From assembly GCF_002776525.5 (NCBI RefSeq), contig NC_045441.1, positions 86,560,101 through 86,624,100 of the forward strand: 64,000 nt of DNA, in the 5' to 3' direction. This document shows, piece after piece, positions 35,590 through 47,419 of the stretch. The notes beneath the pieces were generated by a model. That model saw only the letters and a list, made by a program, of their open reading frames with translations. It searched no databases and was not told the DNA's origin. Each line of letters opens with the position of its first letter. Positions within the stretch are counted from its first letter, which is position 1. This stretch comes from Piliocolobus tephrosceles (taxonomy: Eukaryota > Chordata > Mammalia > Primates > Cercopithecidae). The position numbers and the translations under genes were made by a program.

Positions 35590-35935
35590 GGTCAGGGGCT
35601 CTGTTTCTTTTACCTTGAGTCCTACCAAGAGCCCTTCATAAATTTAGAAGTGGGATCCAAACATGAGCTTATCACCTTTTTAGTTGATTCAGGGGTGGCT
35701 CGCTCCGCTGTTTGTTTCCCTCCATCCAACATTGCCTGCTCTTCAGAATAACTTTTAGTCTCTGGGTTAAAGGAACAAGGATTTAAAGCAAAAGTCATAG
35801 AAAGTACAGAAGTTAAATACCAAGATCGATTAACTCATATCCAGTTTTTGTAGATTCCTGAAACAGGAATTAATCTATTAGGAAGAGACTTAAATGCTAA
35901 AATTAGGTATAGGTCTACAAGTTAGCCCTAAATGA
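35590..35935 (+). pseudogene. pro: Retroviral protease relic
   Basis: FLVDSGVARSAVC at about 35676-35715 corresponds to the aspartic protease active site, with DSGV where DTGA or DSGA is expected. PETGINLLGRDLNAKI at about 35855-35900 corresponds to the C-terminal LLGRD-L motif. Stops separate the two. Confidence 0.7.
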
Positions 35936-36049
35936 TTGCGTACTTCATTAAACCTACTCACCACTGCAGATGAAAAAAATATTAACCCCAATGTCTGGTC
36001 AAGGGAAGGAAACTGAGGGATACTCTGAATCCCTGCAATCCACATCAAG

Positions 36050-36950
36050 CTAAAATTCCCCGGGGAAGTGGTAAGGAAGAAACAATACTCCATTCCCCTA
36101 GAGGAAAGAATAGGGTTAAAGGCCATAATTGAAAGTCTTATCAAAGATGGGCTCCTTGAACCCTGTTATGTCCCCTTATAACACTCCAATATTGCCAGTC
36201 AAGAAATCAGACCTGTCATACTGACTGGTACAAGGTCTTAGAGCCCTCAATCAAATAGTCCAAACTAGGAATCTTGTTATCACCAACCCATACACCATTC
36301 TCAGCAAAATTCCACATCAGCATCAGTGGTTTACAGTAATAGATTGAAAAGATGCCTTCTGGGCATACCCCTTGGCTGAAGACAGTTGAGATATTTGCTT
36401 TCGAGTAGGAGGATCCCCATTCAGGGCATAAACAATGATATCGATGGACAGTTTTACCTCAAGGGTTTACAGACTCCCCAAACCTTTTCGGTGAAATTTT
36501 AAAACAAGTGTTGAAAAAAGTAGTTATCCCAAAGCAAATATGTCTGCTCCAGTATGTGGATGGTATTCTCATATCTGGTGAGGATGCAGAGAAAGCAGCT
36601 GGTTTCTCTACACATATTCTTAACTATCTGGAGTTCAAGGGGTTATGGGTCTCAAAGGGAAAGCTTCAGTATATGGAGCTCAAAGTTAAATACTCAGGCC
36701 ATTTAATAAGTGCAGGTAAGCGAAGAATAGGGCCTGAAGGCATCGTGTCCTCACTCTTGCCTCAAACTAAGCAAGAACTCAGAAAATTTTTAGGGTTAGT
36801 TGGGTACTGCCACTTATGGATTGACTCATATGCACTAAACAGTAAACTTCTAAACCAAAAACTTGCCCAGGAACAACCTGACCATCTCCTGTGGATGTCT
36901 GAGAAAGTCGATCAGGTTGAAGAGCTAAAGAAAAGCTCATAACCATCTCT
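36050..36950 (+). pseudogene. pol: Reverse transcriptase relic (pol)
   Basis: KQYSIPLEERIGLKAIIESL near 36085 is the RT N-terminal fingers motif (KQYPL/KQYPI-type). The open stretch 36508-36942 begins downstream and contains LLQYVDGILISG, where the YVDD active site has become YVDG. It is followed by HLISAGKRRIGPEGI and KQELRKFLGLVGYC, the thumb/connection motifs of gamma-type RT. Stops and frameshifts precede it. Confidence 0.85.
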
Positions 36951-37099
36951 GCTCTAGCCTTACCTTCCTTAGAAAAACCATTCCATGTTTTTGTTAATGT
37001 AAATAATGGAGTAGCTTTGGGGGTGCTTACCCAAGAACACGGTGGCTGCTGCAGCCTGTAGCTTTCCTATCAAGAGTTTTGGACCCAGTCACATGTGGA

Positions 37100-37970
37100 T
37101 GGGTTCAATGCATCCAGTCCATTGAGCTACAGAAATATTAATTGAAAAAGTAGAAAATTAACTTTCTGGGGGAAATTGACTATAAACACACCCCACCAAA
37201 TTAGAACAATTTTAAATAAAAAAGCAGAAAGGTGACTCACTATCTCCAGAGTCTTACAATATGAAGCCATTTTACTAGAAAAAGATGATTTAACTTTGAC
37301 TACCAGTAATTCACTCAATCCAGCAGGTTTCTTGACAGGAGACCCAAATCTAAAAAGAGATTACTTATGTCTAGATTTAATTGACTACCAAAGAAAGGTC
37401 AGGCCAGATCTAGGAGAAACTCCTTTCAAAACAAGGTGACACTTATTTATAGATGATTCCTCCCAAGTAAATAAAGGAGAAAAACATAATGGATATTCAG
37501 TAATTGATAGAGAAACCATTGAAAAAATAGAATCAAAGAGGTTGCCCAACAGTTGATCTGCCCAATCTTGTGTATTGTTTGCATTCAGCCAGGCTTTAAG
37601 ATGCTTACAAAACAAGGAAGGAAGCATTTATACTGATTCTAAGTATGTTTTTCAAGTAGCACATACATTTGGAAAAATTTGGGCTGAACGAGGTCTTATT
37701 AATAGTAAAGGCCAAAACCTTGCTCATGAAGTGTTAATTGTTCATGTTTTAAACAATCTTCAGCTGTCAGAAAAAATGGCCATTGTACGTGTCCCTGGGC
37801 ACCAGAAAGACTTTTCCTTTACAAGTCGAGGAAATAACCTTTTACTTGCAGATAAAGTAGCCAAACGGGCTGCCATTTCATCTCAAACACTTATCTCTCA
37901 CTTAACTCCTTGTCTTGCTTCCCTTGCTGCAACCCCTATCTTCTCTGCTGCAGAAAAGGAAAAATGAATA
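37100..37970 (+). pseudogene. pol: RNase H relic (pol)
   Basis: FIDDSSQVNKGEKHNGYSV near 37444 holds the first acidic motif. The open stretch 37575-37967 carries SIYTDSKYVFQVAHTFG (a catalytic Asp in TDSKY), VPGHQKDFSFTSRGNNLLLADKVAKRA (C-terminal His and Asp region) and a linker to integrase. A stop at about 37557-37559 separates the halves. Confidence 0.85.
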
Positions 37971-37974
37971 AGAA

Positions 37975-39075
37975 TAGGAGAAAAAAATCAGAAGGAAAAT
38001 GAGTGTTACCAGATCAAAGAGAAATGTTATCCAAACCCGTCATGAGAGAAATCTTGTCTCACCTGCATCAAGGGACACACTGGGAACCCCAAGCCATATG
38101 TGATACAATTTTCAGGGTTTATGGGTATACAGGAATTTACACCCTAGCCAAACAAGTTATGGACAGTTGCTTAATATGTAAGAAAACCAACAAACAAGTT
38201 ATTAAAAAGTCATCCCTGGAGGGAGGGATCCAGGGCTAAGACCATTCAAAAGTATTCAAATTGGCTACACTGAAAGGCCCCCCAAAAGTTTGTCTAAAGT
38301 ACTTATTAGTGATAGTAGATCATCTCACTCACTGGGTTGAAGCTATTTCCTTTTCATATGCAACAGCCAATAATGTAGTTAAAGCATTAACTGAAAATAT
38401 AGTACCCAGGTTTGGACCAATAGAAAATATTGACTCAGATAATGGAACCCATTTCACAGTGTATGTCATTAAAAAGCTATCCCAAGCGCTAGACATTAGA
38501 TGAGAATATCATACTCCTTGGCACCCACCTTCATCAGGGAGAGTAGAAAGGATGAATCAAACCTTAAAAAACCGCATAACCAAATTAGTTCTAGAGACTT
38601 GATTGTCGTGGACGAAATGGCTTCCTATTGCCTTCTTAAGAATCCAAACTGCTCCTCAGAAAGATATTGGCCTCTATGAGATGCTCTATGGATTGCCTTA
38701 TTTACACTCCACTGCTGACATTTCTACATTTAAAATGAAAGATCAATTCCTCAGGAATTACATACTTGGTCTCTCCTCTACTTTCTCTTTTTTTAAAACC
38801 AAAGTTCTCCTAGCATAGGTGCCACCCGTGGAATTTCCGGGGCATCAACATCAACTTGGGGACCACATCCTTATCAAAAGGTGGAAAGAGGAAAAACTTG
38901 AGCTGACCTGGGAAGGGCCTTACCTGGTACTTATAATCACTGAAACCGCAGTCCGGACAGCAGGAAAAGGATGGACACCATCACACCCAAGTCAAGAAAG
39001 CACCACCACCTCAGGAGTCATGGGCCATTATCCCGGGGGAATACTGCTTCAAACTAAAGCTAAAAAAGTTTAACA
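37975..39075 (+). pseudogene. pol: Integrase relic (pol)
   Basis: The zinc-binding region (HLHQGTHW ... CLICKK) is in 38003-38239. The catalytic core runs through 38261-38503 with VIVDHLTHWVEAI (first Asp) and IDSDNGTHF (second Asp). After one stop, PSSGRVERMNQTL (catalytic Glu region) lies near 38528-38566. A C-terminal GPY/F-type motif (WEGPYLVLI) is in 38819-39073. All three DDE residues are still readable, but stops at about 38221-38239, 38501-38503, 38600 and 38816 break the frame. Confidence 0.88.
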
Positions 39076-39089
39076 CTCTTCCATCTACT

Positions 39090-40920
39090 CTATTACTCTT
39101 TCTTCTTTGCCCATTCTATTGCTGACCACCTTGTTATTAATGTAACTAAATCAAACTCACCCCAAGTTATTACGTTTGATGCTTGTTTAGTCATAACCTA
39201 TAGAGATCTCCAAAGTCAAAGGCAACCCTCAGCCTCAGAAAAGTGTCTCTGCCCCTTTAAAATAACAGACTCCCTTTACCAAGACTCTGGCTCCTTAAAA
39301 ATGTAGGAAAACAGATCTGTCATAGCTGGAATGATGTTCTGTGGACAACTGAATATCAAAGCTGGACCTCATCGACAGGTGGTTGTATGTCCTTAAAACC
39401 ATACATTCACTTTACTAAAGAAAGCATTCCCCCCCCCCCATTTGCCAGTATAACCAATATAGTCCAGTGCAAGTTTCTATTCTCATTCCCACCCAACCCA
39501 CCCTAGCCCTACTGTGAGTCACTTCTATGGCATAGGAGCCAAATTTGCTGGCACAGACCTCATAGGGTCTTTTGAAATGTGTTTTTATTAATCCCTCATC
39601 CTCGTTGCCCCCTTCTCTCTCTTCTCGTTCTGTGCTTTCTTCTAATCAGACTGCCATCCCTTCTATACCCAATGATAATACTAAAGCAAATATTGTAGAA
39701 GTAAATTATCTAAGGCAAACTTTAACAATTGAAACAAGATATCAAAATATAAATGCCTGGTTGGAATGGATCAAATATTCTGTTCACATGTTAAACAAAA
39801 GCAATTGTTATGCTTGTGCACATGGCCTCGAGAGGCCCAGATTATCCCCTTTCCACTTGGATGGTCTTCCAGTAGACCAGGCATGGGCTGCATGAAAGCT
39901 GTCTTCCAGGATTCTATGGCTTGGGACAATAAATCATGCCAAGCTCTCTCTGCTATATCCCAAAGTGCAACACCTTGTGGGTCAGTCCCTGAGGGCTATC
40001 CAGCTTCCGTCTCCCAATACCAATTTCACCTCATGTCTCTCACGACAAGGGGAGAAGTTGGTGGTCCTTGAAAGCTTAATGAGATGTAATGAGCTTAAGC
40101 CCTTCCAAGAGCTTACCCATAAGTCTACCCTTAGACGTCCTCAAACAGATGTATGGTGGTATTGTGGTAGACCCTTACTGGACACTGTGAAGTAACTGGA
40201 GCGGCACTTGCATTCTTGTCCAATTGACTATCCCTTTCACCCTTATATTTCATCAGCCAGAAAAAGAAAAATCACAACACCATAAAATAAGAGAGATGCA
40301 ATTGGAGTCCCAGTGGGAAGTACTTGATAAATTCAAAGCCTGAGACCAAATAACTGCAGGATTTGAATAATTATTTCCATAGGTAACTATTAATAAAAAT
40401 ATAGATTGGATAAATTACATCTATTATAACCAACAGTGATTTATTAATTACACTAGAGATGCTGTGAAAGTAACAGCTAAGCAATTAAGGCCTACTAGCC
40501 AAATGGCTTGGGAAAACACAATAGCCCTAGAAATGATGTTAGCTGAAAAAGATGGAGTTTGCATTATGATTAAAACTCAGTGTTGTACCTTCATCCCAAA
40601 CAACACTGCCCCCAGTGAAAACATAACAAAGGCTTCACAAGGACTTACCACTTTATCCAATGAACCAGCCAGAAATTCTAGAGTCGATAACCGATGACTA
40701 GAAAAATGGTTTGGTAATGGAAAGAACTAGTGGCTTCAATTCTCACTTCTCTTGAAGTCATAATAGGTGTACTCATTCTTGTTGGGTGTTGTATCATACC
40801 ATATACCCGTGGGCTAGTACAAAGGCTTATAGAAACAGCACTTACTAAAACCTCCCTTAGTTCTCCTCCACCTTATTCAGATAAGCTTTTCTTTTAGAGG
40901 ATCAAGTTGAACAACAAAGC
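39090..40920 (+). pseudogene. env: Envelope relic (env)
   Basis: Heavily interrupted. A surface-subunit-like part spans about 39090-40100, with Leu-rich signal-like codons near 39100-39140. The transmembrane-subunit ectodomain is open at 40464-40697, with LRPTSQMAWENTIAL and the CX6CC disulfide motif (GVCIMIKTQCCTFIPNN). A hydrophobic anchor-like segment follows near 40740-40800. The CX6CC motif is typical of gamma-type and D-type envelopes. It is non-functional as it stands. Confidence 0.78.
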
Positions 40921-40959
40921 AAAGATGTTTAAAAGGGTTGAAGAGGAAGAAGTGTAAAA

Positions 40960-40975
40960 ATTAAAAGAGAGGAAT
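40960..40975 (+). other. Polypurine tract of the class I ERV
   Basis: TTAAAAGAGAGGAAT directly precedes the 3' LTR. Such purine runs prime plus-strand DNA synthesis in retroviruses. Confidence 0.7.
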
Positions 40976-41470
40976 TCTAAGATACAATAAAATTCCTCTT
41001 CAAAGGTTCATCTTGTTAACTTCCTTGTTCTTTGTTCTTGAACCTAACTTTCTTGTTCTCCATGCCTCTTTGCCCTTAGTTACTGTAAACAACCTTCCCA
41101 TCCATGCTAATCAATAACTCACATCTGTTAGCTTGGTTATTCACTGTGTACCCATTCTTCCAGCCAAAACCACAGATCCCACCACTGTAACTCACTTTCT
41201 CTTTCCCACTTCCTTATTTGGGAAAAATATTCACAAATAGCCAATCAGGTCAGCTTAGATCCTGTGGTTTAACCCCAGCGCATGGGGGAGTAACACAGAT
41301 GTAGAAACTACACCTCAGAGATAAAAAAACCCTTCGCTTTGTTCAGTGTGCTCTTGTTATCATGATTGACACAGGAAGCATCCTTCTGCAGAAGTAAATT
41401 GCCTTTCTGAAAAAGAACTTTTGCCTGAGTGCTGGTTTGACTTTGTGGCACTGAGCATTTACTTCCAACT
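40976..41470 (+). repeat. 3' LTR of the class I ERV
   Basis: Aligns along its whole length with 32704-33200, including TAGCCAATCAGG and the GATAAAAAA TATA-like motif. The termini have decayed: TC instead of TG at the start and CT instead of CA at the end. The target-site copy GAGC follows at 41471-41474. Confidence 0.9.
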
Positions 41471-44312
41471 GAGCTTCCTTTATAAGTTATCTGATGTTTT
41501 TTCTCACTGCTCTTATAATTCATTCCTTCACATTGACTTTAGATAACATGATGATATATACTTTGGTGATGTCATTTGTGCAATGAATTTCCTAGGAGTT
41601 CTTTGAGTTTCTTGTATTTGCATGTCTGAATCTCTAGCAAGACCAAATAATTTTTTCTTAGTTTCTGAAATAGGTTTTGCAGACATTTTGCTTTATCTTC
41701 TCCTTCAGGAACACCTATGATTCTTAGGTTTGGACATTTTACATAATCTCACATTTTTTGTAGACTTGGTCATTTCTTTGAATTCTTTTCTCTTTATTTT
41801 AGTCTGATTGGGTTAATTTGAAAGCCTTGTCTTCAAGCTTTGAAATTATTTATTCTACTTGGTTTAGTGTACTGTTAAAATTTTCCAATATATTTTTTAA
41901 TCCCCAAAATGTATCTTTCATTTCCAGAAGTTCTGATTTTTCATATTGCTGGTTACTTCTTATTTGAGTAGACTATTTCTTTTTATTTAACTTTATTTTT
42001 GATATGATTGGATTTTTTAAAAAATATTTTTTCCTTTGAAGATGTTACTTTAATGTACAGTTTATGTTATCTAGCTTTGGCTCCGAGTGCTTTCCATGGT
42101 AGAGACTCTGTATTAATTCCTTGGTTAGAGTTAATAATTGTTTGATGGCTTTCTCTGATGCTGGTTGTATTAACAATGTCCTTGGTGTGTGAGCAGGCTC
42201 ACTGTCTCTTGTGGGGCTGGAAAGGCAGAGGTCTCATGAAGCTTATCTTATCCCCCAGTGGTGTACAATTTTAAAACTTTTTTCTAGTTTAGTTTTCACC
42301 AGGTTGACAAGTTGGGAAGGCCAAACTTGTCAACCTGGTGAAAACTAAACTAGAAACCAGTCTGTGGTTTAATAGGAGGTGGCCGAGGCTAAAATTTTGT
42401 TTTGGCTGAAGCAGGTGGATATATTCAATACCTCAGTGGTGGGAAAAGTTCACAGCCTTGACAGTGGTGATTGGGAGACCACTCAGTGAAATGCATTCAA
42501 GTCTTTCTGAGGGGAAGGGAGAAAGCCACTTCCTCTCCCCTTTCAGAATAGCAAGAAAGCTGTCTGCCTCCACACTATGCGCTTGTATCATTATTCTGGC
42601 TATTCGTATCAGATAGGTGCCTCTTTCCATATTCAGGAATGCTGATGTTCTTTGTAGAGCAAGATTGTTATTCTACCCCTCATGCAAGCCTGAGTCTGGA
42701 GGCCACTCATGTTGTGGGGTGCAGTCACCTCAAAGTGCTCCAGAAAGGCTATCTACAGGCAGACCCACGCCAAGTTCCTGTGGGAGAGACCACAGCTGTG
42801 TACACAGTGGTGGGTGAGGAGGAGATAAAGTCTCCTCCAAATTTCTTCATGAGTACTTGGGCTGCCCAACTACTGGGTAGAACTGCAGTCCTTTCTCACT
42901 GAGACCAGCACTACACTTGTGCCTCTGCTGAAAGAAATTTCCCACAAGCAGAAAGTTCTGGGACTCAAGGCCTGCACTCTGTTTTTTGTTTTTTTTTGTT
43001 TTGTTTTGTTTTTTGTGCCACTAGGTGCTCCATTAATGTGGTACACTCCCACTTCTCCTGGGAATGGTGGTCCCTGAGGGCCAGACTACTGTGAATGCTG
43101 CTGTTCTTCTGAGTCTAGGTGCCTGGTAGAGCTTCCATATTCCAGGTGGTGCCAGTGAATATCTACAAAGGATCCAATGTTATTACAGTATAAGGGTTGA
43201 ATGTCCTTGAGTAGAACAATGTCCCTCAGTGAGAGTGCATTCAGTATGGTGTATGCTATTATAGCTTAGATCCAGAGGGAAAGGGAAAAAAACACTGGGT
43301 AAGCAAAAGTAAAGTGCCCTCAGGAAGTCCCCAAATTGTAGCCCACTCTAATTCTTCTGCTCACAAAAGCAAAGAAGCTGTCATTGAGCCCATATATCAG
43401 CGGTCTACCGCAAGAGCTACAGAGGTCAAGAGCACTCTAGCCTATCCTTTCCATGGATTACTAAGTTTTTCAGGGTTTGATCTCTGTGAGCTTGTTACTT
43501 TCCTTTGTATATGTGTTTGTTGTAGATTCTTCCAGTGAACTTGCCTATAGAGTCTAGCACTCTCCCTTTACCAATTCATTTGGACTCTGATTATTCACTT
43601 GAAATTTGGTTCTGCCTTCTGAGGAGAATTGGTCACTAGCATCTCTTGTTAGTCAACTGGGGAAGCTCTCCGTTGTCTCAGGCTGTGGAGAGGTTTGCAG
43701 GATGTGCAGTGGCTGGGTTCTGCTCTTAGCTCCAGAGAGAGGCAATGTTGGGTGGAGCTGGCTCAAGTTTTCTTGTCCTCTGGTTTCCTCGCAGTCAGTG
43801 CAAGCACTAATTCTGATGGGGGTGGCAGAGTGATGATATTAACTCTATGATTTTCTTCTTTCTGTCTGTGACCACCACCTGAGTGAGCTGGATGACTTCT
43901 GCAAGGTCAGGAATGGCTTCCCTCTTTCCCCACTGGGATTTGGGAGTGCATACAAAGAATTTTCTGATGCAGCTCCTTCTCATGTGTTCCCGACTGCTCA
44001 CCAAATATGCTCCAGTGCTGGGCAGGGTTGAGGAGCTCCCCTGTGACCTGGGTTGCCCACCTCCAGGGCAGAAGTGAGCATCGCAGAGGCAGTCTCTCCT
44101 CATTTCATGCTCTGGACAGAAAGTTTTCTGCCTGGCTTACTGCTGCCCATCACTTCTTTCAAAGTGTCTGTTGTTGTTTCTTTCAGGTTTCTGTTGAGTC
44201 TCTGTGTTGCTTCTTAGATAAATGTTCACAGTGTGAATCTCTACACACTGTTTTGCTCTTTCTAAGCAGGTAAGGCATGCTAAAAAAAACCTCCAGTCCA
44301 CCATCTTGGAGT
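41471..44312 (-). mobile_element. Outer old L1, segment 3 (ORF1 region and 5' UTR)
   Basis: Resumes the L1 interrupted at 32703. AAGGACACCTATGATTCTTAGG-like sequence near 41710, the antisense ORF1 coiled-coil region and a 5' UTR of about 2 kb follow. The sequence ends at about 44312 with CCTCCAGTCCACCATCTTGG, the reverse of an L1 5' terminus (CCAAGATGGTGG). Together with 19620-21359 and 30125-32703 it makes an element of about 7.2 kb. The short open stretches here (for example 43606-43833 and 44007-44273) have no recognisable domain. Confidence 0.8.
42281..42356. repeat. Perfect inverted repeat, 33-bp arms, 10-base loop
   Basis: The left arm 42281-42313 (starting TTTCTAGTTTAGTTTTCACC) and the right arm 42324-42356 (ending AAAACTAAACTAGAAA) are exact reverse complements over all 33 positions. 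The loop is GGGAAGGCCA. It lies in the otherwise decayed 5' UTR of the outer L1, so the second arm must be recent relative to that element. Confidence 0.98.
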
Positions 44313-45790
44313 TAAAACAAACAAACCAACAACACATGCTTTTCTAGCAGCTAGTATAACAGTATCTAGTTAATAGTGTTGAAAGTTGGTCTCATGGAGA
44401 ACACATTGTCTCTTTTTCTGAAAATACCCATTTAAATTTATTATGGGACATCAGCAGTAAACAAGTAATTTCTTTGGATGTTTGGGAGAAAGTGTAGTCT
44501 AACAATCCATTCTTTCATTTTTCTTTGTTAGCAAAACACAGATTTTTGCCCTGGAGGGCAATGAGTTCAACCAGAAATTACTGTTCTTTTCCTTTGCTGT
44601 TACAAGGGGGCGTGTGATGAATTCCTACTCAGAGGGGCAGAATTGGAGAACTACAGCGTGTTTCTAAAAAATCTTTTAATTTTTTCTGGTAAATAAAAAA
44701 GATAAGTTGGCACTAGCCTTCTTACTGTCTTGAGTACTGTACTTTACTGTACTGTCTTGAGATGGACAAGTATTCTAAGCTCCAATAGCTTTGTTGTCTA
44801 TTAACCAAGTTTCCTTCATTTAGATGGATAGGTAATTGATATGAAGAATATGGCTTCCTTTATCCTTCTCTCCTCAGCCAAGTTAATAGATGCTTATTGA
44901 ACTGATTCGAGGCCTTAGAATTCAGAAAATGTGACCCTGTTTATTTAGGCTTAATATCTAGACAAGAACCTCAGCACACTTTTTTCCAACACTTAAAAAT
45001 ATATTTTGTGTTTTGTTTTGTTTTAGTCAAGTTACTTAGGTAGGACGAGGACAACAGACAACAGGCAGCACAGGGGAAGCAATTTTTAAAATATTTGGAC
45101 GGGAACTGACTGACTTCCTCACACATTATTTCTTTCTTTCAGATTTTCATACTTTCATACATCAAAGGATGTATATGGCTAGTGGAAGGGAAAAAAAGTA
45201 AAATACAAAGAAAGATGAGTCAAAAGATAACAATAACTGCCTAACAAATGTGTATGTCTTTATCATGATCTTAATAAAACTTACAATGTAGATAACATGT
45301 AATATAGAATTGTCATAATGCAATTACTATGATTGAAAATACTATGATTTCTTGCCTGAAACCATGACTTTTACTTTCCATCTCTTTGTAAGGTTCCACT
45401 TCACATATACACACAATCTCCATACTTAATCAAACATATCAAAGATATAACACTGCTGCTACTTCTACTATTTATAAGTTTACTGTTCATACATTATTTT
45501 TCCATCTAGTGTTTCACTTAATCTTGTCAACAACTCATGTAAAAACGATAAATCTCACAAGTTCAAAAATTAGGAGTACAAAGTACATGTATTTATAAAT
45601 AAAAATTCTGATATTCTAGTTGGGCTTTCTGTGAAACTTCAGAAGATAATTCATAATCTGAATAACACAATCAATAAACTTGTAAGGCTATACAATAACT
45701 AAAAACTGAATAAGCAACGCTGACATTTTCCAGAGTATCAAATGATGCTGATGAAAATTTTTGGCTTTCATGAATTTTAGTTGACCAAAG
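44313..45790. other. AT-rich region without recognised gene
   Basis: No protein-like frame, RNA gene or nameable repeat. It probably begins the flank of the outer L1. Confidence 0.4.
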
Positions 45791-45803
45791 AAGGGAGTGA
45801 GCC

Positions 45804-45870
45804 TTTTTTTTTTTTTGAGAAAGAATCTTGCTCTGCTGCCCAGGTTGGAGTGCAGTGGCACAATCTCAGC
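45804..45870 (-). mobile_element. Very short 5'-truncated Alu (3' end only)
   Basis: A T run, then GAGAAAGAATCTTGCTCTGC and CCCAGGTTGGAGTGCAGTGG, is about 65 bp of an Alu 3' end in reverse. AGTGAGCC flanks both sides (about 45796-45803 and about 45874-45882), a target-site duplication. Confidence 0.8.
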
Positions 45871-46990
45871 AGAAGTGAGCCCTTTTTAAATATCAGGAGC
45901 AATACCAGTAACTTTGAGGGAATATGAGTATTGTTTGTGCTGCAGAATGTCTGTAATATGTACAAGGGTTGTTTGAGGAGTCAGCATGTTGATATTTCAT
46001 TGTAAAAGACAGGAATTGAATGGAAGAGAGAAAGCTAACAATCTGAATGTCTACAAAACCAATCCAATTTTTGAAAATGGAAACTATGCTAAGATATGTG
46101 TGTCCTCTGATGAGCCAAATTTCAGTTATTTGTTACACTCTGCTTATTATAGAATTTGGATAGTCCATTGACACTAGCTGGGCATTCTTCCAGCAAGAAC
46201 TTTATTGAAGTAAACAGCAATAAGAAAACTCTCTCTGATTCAATCATGGTCATTACTGACATCAAAATACTGGCTTCCAAAAATTAGAACTTGAAGCAGT
46301 ACCATCTTGAAATACTTACATGTACTCCTGATCATTCTCTACGTCAGGATTAATTTGGTGTGTCTTTCCAAAAAGAGAACATTTCTAGAAATTCATCTCT
46401 ATTTTGACTAAAGAATAGAAATAAAGACAATATTACACATCTCTACATGTTTTTGTTAATATATTAATAGAGAAAAAAATTGGGGGAATGGTAAAAGAAG
46501 GCTAATGCATGGCTTCTTTTCCGTTGTGTTGGTAGTCACAAACCTCAGGGAGAAAAACTGATTTTATAATGCCTTTTTTTTTTGTTTTCTTTTCTAGAGG
46601 GCATATGTACCCAGGTAAGAATTAACTAAATTCAAAGTATTTGTTTTTAAATGTTTATTACATATGAGCTTTTACACAAGGCATTGTATATGTATTATTT
46701 AATTTGATTATGCAACTGTAAGATATCATATTTAATTCACTGGTGCAGGACCTGAAGCCAGAGGAATCATACAATAGTATACAATAAATACATTAAACCC
46801 CACTTTGTCTTTATATGAAAGCTCCTGCTGCCTGAATGATTCTCTAGTTCCAGTGTCACAATTATGTGTTGTCTGTAGAAACTGCAGTCCCAACTAGCTG
46901 AAATCACACTGCCTGGACAGAATGCCAGAGCACACACCCATGTTCTGGACTTCTTTTTTTTTATTATTATTATTTTTTGCAATGCAAATA
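45871..46990. other. Region without recognised gene
   Basis: Unremarkable AT-rich sequence. It contains one splice-site-flanked 17-nt pattern at 46598-46614 and a T/A-rich tract at about 46951-46978. Confidence 0.4.
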
Positions 46991-47419
46991 TAGTTGACCC
47001 TTGAAGAATGCAGGTGTTAGGCCTACTGACCTCTGGTACAGTTGAAAATTTGTCTATACCTTTTGATTTTCAAGAAACTTGTTTACTAACAGCTTACTGT
47101 TGACTGGAAGCCTTACCAATAACACAGAAAATTGACATATATTGTATATGTTATGTGTGTTTTATATTGTATTCTTACAATAAAGTAAACTAGAAAAAAT
47201 CATTAAGAAAATCATAAGGAAGATAACATATATTTATTATTTATTAAGTGGAAATGGATCATCATAAAGGTCATCCTCTTCGTCTTCATGTTGAATAGCC
47301 TAAGAAGGAGCAGAAAAAGAATGGTTAACTTTGCTGCCTCAAAAGTGGCAGAGGCAGAGGAAAATCCACTTATGAGTGGACCCACACAGTTCAGGCCCAT
47401 GCTGTTCAAGGGTCAACTA
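46991..47419. mobile_element. Tigger/pogo-type DNA transposon (non-autonomous)
   Basis: The left end TAGTTGACCCTTGAA and the right end TTCAAGGGTCAACTA are matching terminal inverted repeats, with TA directly before the left end (46989-46990) and a decayed CA after the right. The CAGTTGACCCTTGAA end is known from Tigger-related MER elements. At about 430 bp with no transposase it is a non-autonomous derivative. The open frame 47288-47539 straddles its end and is not a gene. Confidence 0.85.

Larger units (their letters stand above)
32704..41470 (+). mobile_element. Complete class I (gamma-type) ERV provirus
   Basis: Two LTRs of 497 and 495 bp in direct orientation enclose about 7.8 kb with gag, pro, pol and env relics in order. 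The 4-bp target-site duplication GAGC occurs at 32700-32703 and 41471-41474. A 4-bp duplication, a Pro-like primer site and a CX6CC envelope fit a gammaretrovirus-like ERV1. By eye the LTRs differ at roughly 15% of positions (not computed), indicating an old insertion. All reading frames contain stops. I do not recognise the family with certainty. Confidence 0.92.

Noticed and set aside
42617..44273. Open frames that could suggest exons
   Set aside because: They lie in the 5' UTR/ORF1 part of the outer old L1, antisense to it, with no recognisable domain or consistent splice context.
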